Positions 28,460 through 37,680 of a stretch of DNA of 39,008 nt are shown in pieces. The translations under genes were made by a program, and so were the position numbers. The notes under the pieces were generated by a model. It had not been told where the DNA came from, did not search any database, and was given only the letters and a program-made list of their open reading frames with translations. Source of the DNA: Bacteroidaceae bacterium (GTDB lineage: Bacteria; Bacteroidota; Bacteroidia; Bacteroidales; Bacteroidaceae); assembly GCA_017548165.1 (NCBI GenBank), contig JAFYMW010000060.1:1-39008 (forward strand). Direction: 5' to 3'. Each line of letters begins with the position of its first letter. Positions within the stretch are counted from its first letter, which is position 1.

Positions 28460-29259
28460 TTTGCCGTTATGTGAAAGCATCCTTGTTTTACCTCATATTT
28501 TATGTGGCACAGACCATTTTTTCTTGCATCCCTAAGTACCTCTGCCAAAATCCATTTGAGTGTGTCGTTCTGCACGGTACGTCTGGTTTCAGATGGTGGC
28601 GAAACGGTATGATATCTGTTGTAAGGGATATCAAATGTAGTGCCATATCTGTGGCACGATTCGGGTGAAGCGTTGACATTGATTTTGCGCAACCGTTCGA
28701 CGTCTTCGTCGGTTCTCAGCACACTGCTTACCAGAATTTTGTGCAGTGGTATGCCTTTAATATGAAGGGAGTCGAGAAAGTTCTGTGCAATGATTTCGAG
28801 AACATTGGCAGCATGGGGGACGAGATACGGTATGCTACTGCTCATTCCAGGATCGATTTTGTAATATGGATTGTTGCCCACGAAAACAAGTTCGTCCTTT
28901 CTCTTTTCAGCCATTTGGCGGTTTCTTACTGGCGAAACACCCCATTTCCTTGCACTTACGACATGTACGTCCTGAAGGTCGGGAAAGGTTCTGCTAAACG
29001 ACGGAACGGAATATATGGGATGCACTTTTCTTTTGCTTTTAGCAGGTGCTTCCTTCTTCTCCTCTTGTGCGATATGACTATTGGTGTTGGATTCCGAGGT
29101 TGTTGTGACAGACAGCGTTTGCTCTGTGCTGACTTTGCCTGCTACACTATCGTTATCAACCTGTGGTGTTTCGATGTCGAATATCCACCGTACCATTCCC
29201 AATATGCCCACTATGCCCCAAAAGATGGCTAGATAGTAATTTTTCTTTAATCGTCTCAT
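28456..29259 (-). CDS. DUF5715-family membrane-anchored protein with an M15-peptidase-like zinc site
   Basis: This is a 267-aa envelope protein. One N-terminal membrane segment (about 8-28) is followed by a Ser/Thr/Glu-rich linker (about 30-75) and a globular domain (about 80-267). The domain contains SCHRYGTTFDI (201-211), which fits the SxHxxGxxxD signature of M15 D,D-peptidases (VanY/DacA-like). It ends in YEVKQGCFHI (255-264), which fits the Glu/His end of that active site. Predicted zinc ligands are His203, Asp210 and His263. From family knowledge this suggests a peptidoglycan-peptide hydrolase or a relative acting in the periplasm. The activity is an inference, because several DUF5715 proteins are uncharacterised. 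Its start lies only about 10 nt from the predicted transcription start, and its stop overlaps aroE. Confidence 0.75.
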   Translation of the reverse strand: MRRLKKNYYLAIFWGIVGILGMVRWIFDIETPQVDNDSVAGKVSTEQTLSVTTTSESNTNSHIAQEEKKEAPAKSKRKVHPIYSVPSFSRTFPDLQDVHVVSARKWGVSPVRNRQMAEKRKDELVFVGNNPYYKIDPGMSSSIPYLVPHAANVLEIIAQNFLDSLHIKGIPLHKILVSSVLRTDEDVERLRKINVNASPESCHRYGTTFDIPYNRYHTVSPPSETRRTVQNDTLKWILAEVLRDARKNGLCHIKYEVKQGCFHITAK

Positions 29260-29271
29260 AAGTTTTTCGTG

Positions 29272-29304
29272 ACAAAGTTATTATAAAATGATAGATAATC
29301 CAAA
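29272..29304 (-). promoter_or_regulatory. Promoter of the DUF5715-aroE transcript
   Basis: On the minus strand a TTTG -33 box (complement of 29301-29304) is followed after 20 nt by TAACTTTGT (complement of 29272-29280). Both match the Bacteroidetes consensus. Predicted initiation near 29266 leaves a leader of fewer than 10 nt before the ATG at 29259. Confidence 0.7.
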
Positions 29305-29313
29305 TATATTCTT

Positions 29314-29322
29314 TAACTTTGT
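29314..29322 (+). promoter_or_regulatory. -7 promoter element of the phoH-purC-menG operon
   Basis: TAACTTTGT fits TAnnTTTG plus a pyrimidine and lies 25 nt before the phoH ATG. A TTTG -33 box is not visible at the expected spacing. It is the exact inverted copy (9 bp) of the -7 box of the divergent DUF5715 promoter. Confidence 0.55.
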
Positions 29323-29346
29323 GCACAAATCATACCTAAAAATATA

Positions 29347-30309
29347 ATGATAGAAAAGCATATCATACTGGAAGACGTTGATCCTGTAGTGTTCTATGGG
29401 GTGAACAATGTCAATATCCAGATGGTGAAGGCTCTTTATCCCAAACTTCGTATTGTAGCCAGAGGCAATGTCCTTCACGTTATAGGTGACGAGTTGGAGA
29501 TGTGTGCTTTGGAAGAGAATGTAGAGAAGCTTCAAAAGCATTGCCACAAGTACAATAGTTTGACAGAAGAAGACATCCTGCACATCTTGCGTGGTGAGCG
29601 TGTTTCCAAGGAAGGTTCCGATAAGGTTGTGGTCTACAGCGTTACCGGTAAACCCATCTCGGCTCGTAGCGAGAACCAGCACAAGTTGGTGGCTGCCTAT
29701 CAGGAAAATGATATGATTTTTGCCACGGGTCCTGCTGGTAGTGGTAAAACTTATATGAGCATTGCTCTTGCTGTTCGTTCCTTGAAAAACAAGGAGATAC
29801 GCAAGATTATCCTGTCTCGCCCTGCTGTTGAGGCTGGCGAAAAGTTGGGCTTCCTGCCAGGCGATATGCGCGACAAGATAGACCCATATCTGCAACCTCT
29901 CTACGATGCTTTGGAGGATATGATTCCTGCACAGAAGTTGCGCGAGATGATGGAACAGAATATCATACAGATAGCACCATTGGCCTTTATGCGAGGTCGC
30001 ACTTTGAACGATGCTGTCGTTATCCTTGATGAGGCTCAGAATACCACCGTGGCACAGATTAAAATGTTCCTCACCCGTATGGGTAACAATACCAAGATGA
30101 TAATCACTGGCGACTGTTCTCAGGTCGACTTGCCCCGTGGTGTGCGCAGTGGACTCACCGACGCATTGGAAACTCTCTCCGATGTCAAAGGTATTGGGTT
30201 CATACATATGGACAAGAAGGATATTGTTCGCCACAAGTTGGTGTCTCGCATCGTCGAGGCTTACGACAAGAAAAATAAAGAGAAAGAAGAATTAAGAAAA
30301 ACAGAATAA
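29347..30309 (+). CDS. phoH: PhoH-like ATPase
   Basis: This is a cytoplasmic P-loop NTPase of the PhoH (PhoH/PhoL) family, linked to RNA metabolism and ribosome maturation; the precise role is not settled in Bacteroidetes. The N-terminal ~90 residues are the KH-like domain typical of PhoL. The Walker A loop GPAGSGKT is at 128-135, Walker B VVILDEA at 224-230, followed by QNTT and the sensor-like [12 protein letters not shown] (255-265). The length (320 aa) is usual. It is the first gene of a three-gene plus-strand operon, 10 nt before purC and divergent from the DUF5715 gene. Confidence 0.94.
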   Translation: MIEKHIILEDVDPVVFYGVNNVNIQMVKALYPKLRIVARGNVLHVIGDELEMCALEENVEKLQKHCHKYNSLTEEDILHILRGERVSKEGSDKVVVYSVTGKPISARSENQHKLVAAYQENDMIFATGPAGSGKTYMSIALAVRSLKNKEIRKIILSRPAVEAGEKLGFLPGDMRDKIDPYLQPLYDALEDMIPAQKLREMMEQNIIQIAPLAFMRGRTLNDAVVILDEAQNTTVAQIKMFLTRMGNNTKMIITGDCSQVDLPRGVRSGLTDALETLSDVKGIGFIHMDKKDIVRHKLVSRIVEAYDKKNKEKEELRKTE

Positions 30310-30319
30310 AAGTAGTTTT

Positions 30320-31267
30320 ATGAAAGCATTAACCCGCACAGATTTTAACCTGCCAGGTCAGGTGAGTGTTTATCATGGTAAGGTACGTGATGTGTATGAT
30401 ATCAATGACGATTTGTTGGTAATGGTTGCTACCGACCGCATCTCTGCTTTTGATGTCATTCTGCCCAAAGGTATTCCTTTCAAAGGCCAGTGTCTCAATC
30501 AGATAGCAGCATCTTTCCTCGATGCCACTGCCGATATTGTTCCCAACTGGAAGTTGGCTACTCCCGATCCTATGGTTACTGTAGGTCTCAAGGCAGAGGG
30601 ATTCCGTGTAGAGATGATTATCCGTGGCTATCTCACTGGTTCTGCATGGCGCGACTACAAGAATGGCTGTCGTGAGATTTGTGGTGTGGCTTTGCCCGAC
30701 GGTATGCGCGAAAACGAGCGTTTCCCCGAGCCCATCATCACTCCCACCACCAAGGCCGATGAGGGTCACGACGAGAACATCAGCAAGGAAGAAATCATTG
30801 CTCAGGGTATCGTCAGCAAGGAGGACTACGAGCAGATGGAGCAGTACACCCGTGCTCTCTTCCAGCGTGGTACCGAAATCGCTGCCAAGATGGGTTTGAT
30901 ACTTGTCGACACAAAGTACGAATTTGGCAAGCGCGACGGCAAGGTTATCCTCATTGACGAGATTCATACCCCCGACAGCTCTCGTTACTTCTATGCCGAA
31001 GGTTATCAAGAGAAGTTCGAGAAGGGCGAAGCACAGAAGCAGCTCTCAAAAGAGTTTGTTCGTCAGTGGCTCATCGAGCACGATTTTATGAATCGTCCTG
31101 GCGATGTTATGCCTGAGATTACCGACGAATACGCACAGAGCGTAAGCGATAGATACATAGAGCTTTACGAGCACATTACCGGTACTACCTTTGCCCCTGC
31201 AGACAGCGAGGGTCATATCCAAGAGCGCATTCAGCGTAATGTGACTAACTGGTTGGAAAATCGCTAA
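30320..31267 (+). CDS. purC: Phosphoribosylaminoimidazole-succinocarboxamide synthase (SAICAR synthase)
   Basis: PurC condenses CAIR with aspartate, using ATP, to form SAICAR in purine synthesis. Family motifs are [26 protein letters not shown] (split near residues 20-45), the RGYLTGSAW segment (about 99-107), LVDTKYEFG (about 194-202) and [12 protein letters not shown] (about 213-224). The length of 315 aa matches the longer eukaryote/Bacteroidetes-type enzyme. It follows phoH after 10 nt and precedes menG after about 93 nt. It is the second purine gene in this window, on the opposite strand from purM. Confidence 0.97.
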   Translation: MKALTRTDFNLPGQVSVYHGKVRDVYDINDDLLVMVATDRISAFDVILPKGIPFKGQCLNQIAASFLDATADIVPNWKLATPDPMVTVGLKAEGFRVEMIIRGYLTGSAWRDYKNGCREICGVALPDGMRENERFPEPIITPTTKADEGHDENISKEEIIAQGIVSKEDYEQMEQYTRALFQRGTEIAAKMGLILVDTKYEFGKRDGKVILIDEIHTPDSSRYFYAEGYQEKFEKGEAQKQLSKEFVRQWLIEHDFMNRPGDVMPEITDEYAQSVSDRYIELYEHITGTTFAPADSEGHIQERIQRNVTNWLENR

Positions 31268-31360
31268 ACTATATTGAACCTTCCGGTGGGGGAGCAGAGG
31301 TGTGTGCGCAGAGTGTTTCATACCATCTCACAGACTCCTGTTTCCTCATTCCAGATTGTT

Positions 31361-32113
31361 ATGTCGTATAATCAGGAAAAGATAAAACCCTATTCCCAGC
31401 AGGGCGAGAAAGTACAGCAGGTGGAAGCAATGTTTGACGGCATTGCTCCCACCTATGATTTTTTGAATCATCTTCTTAGTATGGGAATAGACAAAGGCTG
31501 GCGACGCAAGGCTGTGTCGGCACTGGGTCGTTATGCTCCCAAGAAGATACTGGATATTGCCACAGGCACAGGAGATTTTGCGCTATTGTCGGCACAGATG
31601 CTCCATCCCGATACGATAATAGGAGCCGATATCAGCGAAGGTATGATGGAGGTGGCACGCCGCAAGGTGTCGATGCTCAGGGAGAAAGGCAAACTGGGTA
31701 CTGTTGCTGTGAGTTTTGAGAAACAGGACTGCTTGCATCTGACCTATCCCGCCTCTTCTTTCGAAGCTGTCACAGTGGCATATGGTGTCCGCAATTTTCA
31801 AGATTTGGATGCAGGCTTGCGCGAGATGTATCGAGTGCTCACTCCTGGTGGGCATCTGCTCATTGTGGAACTGGCCACACCGCCTCGTTTCCCCATGCGT
31901 CAGCTCTTCTGGCTTTATGCCCATGTGGTAATGCCTTTTGTGGGTTGGCTGGTCAGTCGCGATTCCAGTGCCTATTCCTATCTTCCTGCCACCATGGAGG
32001 CCTTTCCTCAGGGCGAGGTTATGGAAGGCATTCTGCGCAAGGCTGGATTCCGCTCTGTAGAATGGCGCCGTTTCACGTTTGGCATTTGCACCATGTATCT
32101 GGCAGAGAAATAA
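31361..32113 (+). CDS. menG: Demethylmenaquinone methyltransferase (MenG/UbiE)
   Basis: This enzyme performs the C-methylation of demethylmenaquinone, the last step of menaquinone synthesis. The start is taken at 31361 (MSYNQEKIKPY..., 250 aa). An ATG 87 nt upstream would add a 29-residue extension with no family character. The UbiE signature MFDGIAPTYDFLNHLLSMGID (about 24-44) continues into GWRRKA. The SAM-binding loop LDIATGTGDF is at 64-73, and the second motif AYGVRNFQDLD comes later. Bacteroidetes use menaquinone, hence menG rather than ubiE. It ends the phoH operon, followed by a terminator. The upstream gap (31268-31360) shows no clear promoter. Confidence 0.93.
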   Translation: MSYNQEKIKPYSQQGEKVQQVEAMFDGIAPTYDFLNHLLSMGIDKGWRRKAVSALGRYAPKKILDIATGTGDFALLSAQMLHPDTIIGADISEGMMEVARRKVSMLREKGKLGTVAVSFEKQDCLHLTYPASSFEAVTVAYGVRNFQDLDAGLREMYRVLTPGGHLLIVELATPPRFPMRQLFWLYAHVVMPFVGWLVSRDSSAYSYLPATMEAFPQGEVMEGILRKAGFRSVEWRRFTFGICTMYLAEK

Positions 32114-32133
32114 GGTTTTAGCACCATACAAGT

Positions 32134-32194
32134 CCCTCTCGGCATTGGAGACATCATTCTATGTTGTTCCCGATGTCGAGAGGGCTTTGTTTTG
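32134..32194 (+). terminator. Rho-independent terminator after menG
   Basis: Arms CCCTCTCGGCAT (32134-32145) and ATGTCGAGAGGG (32173-32184) form a 12-bp stem with one G-T wobble. A 27-nt loop separates them, and a T-rich tract (CTTTGTTTTGTG) follows. The loop is long, but the stem is strong and sits 20 nt after the menG stop. Confidence 0.7.
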
Positions 32195-32279
32195 TGTACT
32201 TTGCTGGATGCCATGCTTATTGTTTTGAGCGAGATTTTTCTGCACTAACCCTGTGTCGGACGCATCCTCAGCTCAATTG

Positions 32280-32312
32280 TTTGGAAATGTCAAGGGAAAA
32301 TATTATCTTTGC
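32280..32312 (+). promoter_or_regulatory. Promoter of the sialidase-fucosidase operon
   Basis: A TTTG -33 box (32280-32283), a 20-nt spacer and TATCTTTGC (32304-32312) match the Bacteroidetes primary-sigma consensus in all positions. Transcription should start near 32319, giving a leader of about 25 nt. The -7 box is identical to that of purM. No operator-like repeat is visible next to it. Confidence 0.85.
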
Positions 32313-32343
32313 ACGCATAACGTAATGAAATTTAGTAAAAACC

Positions 32344-33921
32344 ATGAACTACAAAAGTATGAAATCATCTCTTTCCATGATGTTCTTGCTTGCAACTATG
32401 GCATTCCCCGTACAGGCTTTTGCTCAAACGGTCAATGTTAATGTTCGTCTCGAAGGCAAGACTCGTTATCCCAAGACCAATCTTTGGATGGGTGTGCTTG
32501 AAGCTCAGATTGGCGACAAGAAGCAGCAGCGCACCATTGAAGCCAAGGAGGCTGGTACTACCATCACCTTCGACGTGCCCCAGGGTGCAACTTTCTCGTT
32601 GAAAGAAGCCTGGAAACTGCATGGCTATAACCTCGTAGGCATTCAGCAGCAGGGTAATGAGTGGACGGTGACCTACAAGGGCGACAAGGAGAGCGAGTAT
32701 CAGTATCTCTGGTTCCACAACGATAAGGAACCCTTCCGCATCCCCAGCATCGTAACGATGAAGAACGGCAAACTCCTTGCCATCAACGATGCCCGTCCAT
32801 GTGGCAATGACATAGGCTATGGTCGTGTAGATCAGGTTATGCGCATCGGTAGCAAGGATGGTAGCAAGTGGAGCGAGGGCAAATATGTTATCCAGGGTAG
32901 CTATTCCGACGAAGGTGTTCGCGATGATGGTTTTGGCGACCCAGCTATGGTTGTAGACCGCGAGTCGGGAGCCATCCTTTTGATTGATGTATGCGGACAC
33001 ACCGTTTGCTGGCATGGCAACTGGCCCGATGGCGAGCCCAATCCCGTAGCACGCCTCTACAGTACCGACAATGGCAAGACCTGGGGCGATGCTCTCGATG
33101 GCAAGCATTCTCCTGCTCCTCAGGGTGCTTTGTGCTCATGGTCGGACATCACCAATGTATTCTATAGCGCCTTCATGCAGCGTGGCGAGGAGGGTTTCGA
33201 CCAATACCGTGTTCAGAGTCTCTTCGTAGGCAGTGGCAAGCTCACACAGAGCAAGACCATCAAGGTGGGTTCACACTATCGTGTGTATGCTCCAGTATGG
33301 ACCAAGAACCATGGCAACAGAGTGCTCTATAGCGACGATTTCGGTCAGACATGGCATGCCCTTGGTGGTAAGACAGCTTTGCCTTGTCCCCGTGGCGACG
33401 AACCCAAGTGCGAGGAGCTTCCCGATGGTAGCGTGGTGCTCAGCAGCCGTAAGGGCGCTGGCAGATACTTCAACATCTACAAGTACAGCGACTCCAAGAA
33501 GGTCAATGGTACGTGGGGTGAATGTGTTGCCAGCGATGCAGAGAAAGGCGGCATTAAGGTTGGTCGCAACAGCACCAATGGCGAGATATTGATTCTTAAG
33601 GCCAAGAAGGTCAGCGACGGCACAGAGGCCACTCTGGCTCTGCAGTCCCTGCCCACTGGCGATGGCCGCAGCGATGTGAAGATATATTGGAAGGACATCA
33701 CCGCTCCAGCATCCTATTCTTCTCCCAAGGCCTTTGCCGAGAACTGGAATCAGCAGCCCTACCATGTCAGCCACACTGGCAGTGCCTACAGCACCATGAC
33801 TCTGCAGAAGGATGGCCGCATAGGTTTCTTCTATGAGGAAGAACCCGGTTGGTATTCAATGGTTTATGTTCCCATATCCCTGAAGGATATCACTGGTGGC
33901 AAGTATGTTGTGAAGAAGTAG
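32344..33921 (+). CDS. Exo-alpha-sialidase, glycoside hydrolase family 33
   Basis: GH33 releases terminal sialic acid from glycoconjugates. A signal peptidase I leader (about 1-28, cleavage near AFA/QT) sends it to the periplasm or cell surface. A beta-sandwich-like N-terminal domain covers about 29-118. The six-bladed propeller follows, with the FRIP motif at 131-134 (Arg132 of the arginine triad) and the NDAR...NDIG region (148-157), which probably provides the acid/base Asp. Asp boxes STDNGKTW (240-247) and SDDFGQTW (330-337) are complete, and SKDGSKW (170-176) is degenerate. EELPDGSVVLSSR (357-369), SAYSTMTL (nucleophile Tyr482) and FYEEE (496-500) complete the expected active site. It is the first gene of a two-gene operon with the fucosidase, 45 nt downstream. 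All key residues seem present, so it should be active. Confidence 0.92.
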   Translation: MNYKSMKSSLSMMFLLATMAFPVQAFAQTVNVNVRLEGKTRYPKTNLWMGVLEAQIGDKKQQRTIEAKEAGTTITFDVPQGATFSLKEAWKLHGYNLVGIQQQGNEWTVTYKGDKESEYQYLWFHNDKEPFRIPSIVTMKNGKLLAINDARPCGNDIGYGRVDQVMRIGSKDGSKWSEGKYVIQGSYSDEGVRDDGFGDPAMVVDRESGAILLIDVCGHTVCWHGNWPDGEPNPVARLYSTDNGKTWGDALDGKHSPAPQGALCSWSDITNVFYSAFMQRGEEGFDQYRVQSLFVGSGKLTQSKTIKVGSHYRVYAPVWTKNHGNRVLYSDDFGQTWHALGGKTALPCPRGDEPKCEELPDGSVVLSSRKGAGRYFNIYKYSDSKKVNGTWGECVASDAEKGGIKVGRNSTNGEILILKAKKVSDGTEATLALQSLPTGDGRSDVKIYWKDITAPASYSSPKAFAENWNQQPYHVSHTGSAYSTMTLQKDGRIGFFYEEEPGWYSMVYVPISLKDITGGKYVVKK

Positions 33922-33966
33922 AAGCGACAAAAAACAGAATATTAACCCAAATAAACTTAAACGAAA

Positions 33967-36900
33967 ATGAAGAAAACACTTCTAATGCTTTTGACCCTGC
34001 TGAGCACTTCGGTATCGGTGTGGGCAGACAAGGTAACAGACTTGTCACAACTTAGCAACGACAAAGTGTATGCCATCCGCAGCGAGCGTGCATTCTTGCT
34101 CTATAGCGAGAAGATGCCCTCCGAGTTGTGCTCAAGCACAGGTAAGAATGTGGGTAGTGTCACTTACAGTCTCAGCGATCCCAATCTTCAGTTCAACATC
34201 ATGAAGAATGGCGACAACTACTATCTCTTCAGCGTTGGTGCTCAGAAATATGTGGGCAACAATGGTGCATACACCGCCAATGCATCTGCGGCACTGAAGA
34301 TAGAGAAGGTAAACAATGCCACCTATCCCTGGAAGATGTGCATTGGCAATCAGGGCATGAACACTCAGGTTTCTGGCCAGAGCAATTCTGGTATCTTGGT
34401 CAACAGCTGGACCACCACCGACGCAGGCAACTGTTTCTACATCGAGGAGGCCATCCCCGAGGACAAGGTCTACACCGTAGTAGTCCTGGGTACAGAAGAT
34501 GCTGAGGCTGGTTTCACCTATGGTGGCAATACCTACAAGAACGGTGCCACCATCGAGACCAAGGACGTTATCAAGGCCAGCGATGTGGAAGCTTCTGCCG
34601 TTGTAGGCATGATGTCTATCGTCACTATCGACGGTCTGAAGATTTATGTCAGCTATCTGGCAGAGGACACCAAGTTCTACACTCTTCAGGGTGGTCACGG
34701 CGGCTATGTTAGCTTGAATAGCGATTATACTGATGGCGGTAACTTGTTGCTAAACAACACCAACAAGCCTCGCGACAACAAGTCTCTTTGGGCTTTCGTT
34801 AAGGAAGGCACAAATACCTACAAGGTGTACAACTATTCAACTGGTCTTTCTAAGGTACTCGGCATCACTGGTACTGAAGCAAATGCACGCACAACAATGG
34901 TGGCTACAGACAATACTACATACAAGACTGTATTCTCTGGTGTATTCAAGTTCAATAGCACAAGCCCCTCTGTAATCAGAATTAATGGTACAAATCATTA
35001 CTGGAACAAGCGTGGCAACTATTTAGCTCTTTGGGAAACTTCTGAAAGTACAGCATTGAATGATACCGGTTGTAAGTTCTTCATCACTGAGGCTGCTCCT
35101 GCCGACTATCCCGACACATATTACTACGAGGCACAGAACATCACTGGTGTTTCTACCTTTGCTCCCAAGAACCCCAACACATTGTGGTACAAGACCTCTG
35201 CCGTGGCAACTGGCGTAAACTATCCCTGGATGGAATATGCACTGCCCTTGGGCAATGGCGAACTGGGTTGCATGGTATTCGGTGGTGTGCACAACGAGGA
35301 GATTCAGTTCAACGAGAAGACCCTCTGGAGCGGTGCTGCCAATACAGTTGGTGCTGGTGGCGGTAGCCGCACATTCATGAACTTCGGTTCTGTCTTTGTT
35401 GAGAACAGAGACAATGCCATCATGGAGAGCGTAACAGACTATGTGCGCTATCTCGACATCGAAGAGGGTATTGCTGGTGTTGAGTTCAAGAATGCCAACG
35501 GCAGCAAGTTCACACGCAAATACCTCAGCTCTGCCCCCGACCAGGTTATTGCTGCTCAGTACAAGGCAGAGGGCGAGGACAAGCTCAACCTCAACTTCAC
35601 TCTCGAGCCCGGTGAGGGTATCGGTGCAAGTGCTGTTACCTACGAGAACGGCATGGCTTATTTCACTGGCAAGATGACCGTTAAGCACGCTGCACGCCTG
35701 CATGTTGTTGCCGACGAGGCTGCTACTGTAGAAACCTCAAGCAAGGGCATCAGCGTTAGCAATGCCACAGAGGTTACCTTCTACCTCAAGGGCGCTACAA
35801 ACTTCAATGGCGATGTCAATTCTACTGGCTATTTCTATAGCGTCACTCCCGAAAGCATCTCCGAGGACATCAAGACCTCTATCGATGCCGTTGCTGCCAA
35901 GGGCTACGAGGCTGTCGAGGCTGCACACATCGAGGACTTCACCGCCATCACCAAACGCATGACCTTCGACCTCGGTCTCACCACTCCCACCGTCGACACC
36001 AAGACTCTTGTCGACAAGTACTATCCCAACAACCAGAACGGTACCAGCACCAACAACGACCACCTGTTCCTCGAACAACTCTATTTCCACTATGGTCGCT
36101 ACTTGGCTATCAGCTCCAACCGCAAGCCCATCGCAGCTCCCAACAACCTGCAGGGTATCTGGAACGACCGTGGCACAGACTCTCCCTGGAACTCTGATAT
36201 CCACACCAATATCAACATCCAGATGAACTACTGGCCCACAGAGATTACCAACCTCTCCGACCTTCACAAACCCTTCGTTAACTTCATCCTCCGTGGTGCC
36301 AAGAGTGCCGGTTGGAAGGAAGTTGCCAAGCGCTACAATGGCGGCTATGGTTGGAGCGTGCTCACCGAGACATCTCTCTACAACAGCATGAGCACCTGGG
36401 GCGACAACTACCTCGTGGCCAACGTATGGTACACCAGCCACCTCTGGACCCACTGGCGCTACACTCAGGACAAGGAATTCCTCAAGAAGGCTTTCCCCGT
36501 AATGTGGGATTGTGCCGAGTTCTGGTTCCACCGCCTCATCAAGGACCGCAAGGTCAAGGACGGCACCTATGTTGCTCCCGACGAGTTCAGCGCAGAGCAG
36601 CACGGCAACGAGAAGGAAGACGCTACAGCACATGCACAGCAGATGATCAGCTACTTGTTCCAGAACCTCAGCGATGCCATCAGCATCCTTGGTGTGGAGA
36701 ACACTGGCCTGACCAACGAGCAGGTTGCTAAGCTCAACGAATACCTCGAGAAGACCGACAAGGGCTTGCACACCGAAACCTACGACGGCGCATGGGGCAA
36801 CCCCTTCAATGGCGTTAAGACTGGCGAGAAGATGCTCCGCGAATGGAAGTATTCTCCCTATAGCGTAGGCGAAAGAGGTCACCGCCACATGTCACACATG

Positions 36901-37662
36901 ATGGCTCTCTTCCCCATGGACCAGATTACTCCCGAGAGCGAATACTTCACCCCCGCCGTCAATGCCCTCAAGCTTCGTGGCGATGCCGCTACAGGTTGGT
37001 CAATGGGTTGGAAGGTCAACCTCTGGGCACGTGCTCAGGATGGCGACCATGCACACATCATCATCAAGAACGCACTGAAGCACTCCACCACCTATGGCAC
37101 CGACCAGGGACAGGGCGGTATCTACTACAACCTCTTCGACTCTCACGCACCCTTCCAGATCGATGGCAACTTTGGCGTATGTTCTGGTATCGCAGAGATG
37201 CTCATGCAGAGTGCACACGGATATGTCAACGTATTGCCAGCCCTTCCCACCGTATGGCGCAAGCAGGGTAATGTCACTGGCATGAAGGCAATGGGCAACT
37301 TCACCGTAGACTTCAACTGGTCTGCAGGCAAGTGCCAGTACATCCGCATCCAGAGCCATGCTGGTGCACCCCTGAAACTTCGTTGCGACAAGGGCGCTAT
37401 GGCTCTCGACAAGGCCAGCGTCAAGGTCAACGGTGCAGAAGTTTGGGTATCTGTAGACGAGCACGGCATTGCCACCATCGAGTGCCAGAAGGACGACGTA
37501 GTGGAAGTAGACTTCACCACCGAGACAGCCATCAACGAGGTGATGACAGAAACGGAAAACGGAAACGTGAAAACTGCCGTTTACGACCTCTCTGGCCGTC
37601 GCATCAAGGAAACCACATCTGGTCAGGTCTACATCCAGAACGGCAAGAAGGTGGTCGAGTGA
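33967..37662 (+). CDS. Secreted GH95 alpha-L-fucosidase with two N-terminal beta modules and a T9SS-like tail (1231 aa)
   Basis: GH95 removes alpha-1,2-linked L-fucose (some members L-galactose) by inversion. The signal peptide ends at VWA/D (residue 20). Two beta-trefoil-like modules of about 140 residues follow (21-161 and 233-376), joined by a ~70-residue spacer; these may bind glycans. The GH95 N-terminal super-sandwich begins near 405 (LWYKTSA ... YALPLGNGELG). The (alpha/alpha)6 domain contains WNSDIHTNINIQMNYWP (741-757) with the catalytic Asn pair 748/750. His746 fits fucose rather than galactose preference (recalled from the AfcA literature). PDEFSAEQH (871-879) is the likely acid region and APFQIDGNFG (1061-1070, Asp1066) holds the base. 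The end (VYDLSGRRI ... GQVYIQNGKKVV) resembles a type IX secretion sorting signal. The partner gene is the sialidase upstream. Confidence 0.93.
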   Translation: MKKTLLMLLTLLSTSVSVWADKVTDLSQLSNDKVYAIRSERAFLLYSEKMPSELCSSTGKNVGSVTYSLSDPNLQFNIMKNGDNYYLFSVGAQKYVGNNGAYTANASAALKIEKVNNATYPWKMCIGNQGMNTQVSGQSNSGILVNSWTTTDAGNCFYIEEAIPEDKVYTVVVLGTEDAEAGFTYGGNTYKNGATIETKDVIKASDVEASAVVGMMSIVTIDGLKIYVSYLAEDTKFYTLQGGHGGYVSLNSDYTDGGNLLLNNTNKPRDNKSLWAFVKEGTNTYKVYNYSTGLSKVLGITGTEANARTTMVATDNTTYKTVFSGVFKFNSTSPSVIRINGTNHYWNKRGNYLALWETSESTALNDTGCKFFITEAAPADYPDTYYYEAQNITGVSTFAPKNPNTLWYKTSAVATGVNYPWMEYALPLGNGELGCMVFGGVHNEEIQFNEKTLWSGAANTVGAGGGSRTFMNFGSVFVENRDNAIMESVTDYVRYLDIEEGIAGVEFKNANGSKFTRKYLSSAPDQVIAAQYKAEGEDKLNLNFTLEPGEGIGASAVTYENGMAYFTGKMTVKHAARLHVVADEAATVETSSKGISVSNATEVTFYLKGATNFNGDVNSTGYFYSVTPESISEDIKTSIDAVAAKGYEAVEAAHIEDFTAITKRMTFDLGLTTPTVDTKTLVDKYYPNNQNGTSTNNDHLFLEQLYFHYGRYLAISSNRKPIAAPNNLQGIWNDRGTDSPWNSDIHTNINIQMNYWPTEITNLSDLHKPFVNFILRGAKSAGWKEVAKRYNGGYGWSVLTETSLYNSMSTWGDNYLVANVWYTSHLWTHWRYTQDKEFLKKAFPVMWDCAEFWFHRLIKDRKVKDGTYVAPDEFSAEQHGNEKEDATAHAQQMISYLFQNLSDAISILGVENTGLTNEQVAKLNEYLEKTDKGLHTETYDGAWGNPFNGVKTGEKMLREWKYSPYSVGERGHRHMSHMMALFPMDQITPESEYFTPAVNALKLRGDAATGWSMGWKVNLWARAQDGDHAHIIIKNALKHSTTYGTDQGQGGIYYNLFDSHAPFQIDGNFGVCSGIAEMLMQSAHGYVNVLPALPTVWRKQGNVTGMKAMGNFTVDFNWSAGKCQYIRIQSHAGAPLKLRCDKGAMALDKASVKVNGAEVWVSVDEHGIATIECQKDDVVEVDFTTETAINEVMTETENGNVKTAVYDLSGRRIKETTSGQVYIQNGKKVVE

Positions 37663-37680
37663 TCAACGATGAGCAATCTC

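Noticed and set aside
29281-30234. 317-codon minus-strand open frame opposite phoH
   Set aside because: It overlaps PhoH Walker motifs on the other strand and has no recognisable domain.
31274-31360. N-terminal extension of MenG from the upstream ATG
   Set aside because: The 29 extra residues have no family character, and the conserved protein begins at 31361.
35737-36888. 383-codon minus-strand open frame in the GH95 gene
   Set aside because: It runs opposite to the conserved catalytic domain; the long opening reflects the GC-rich codon choice of the real gene.
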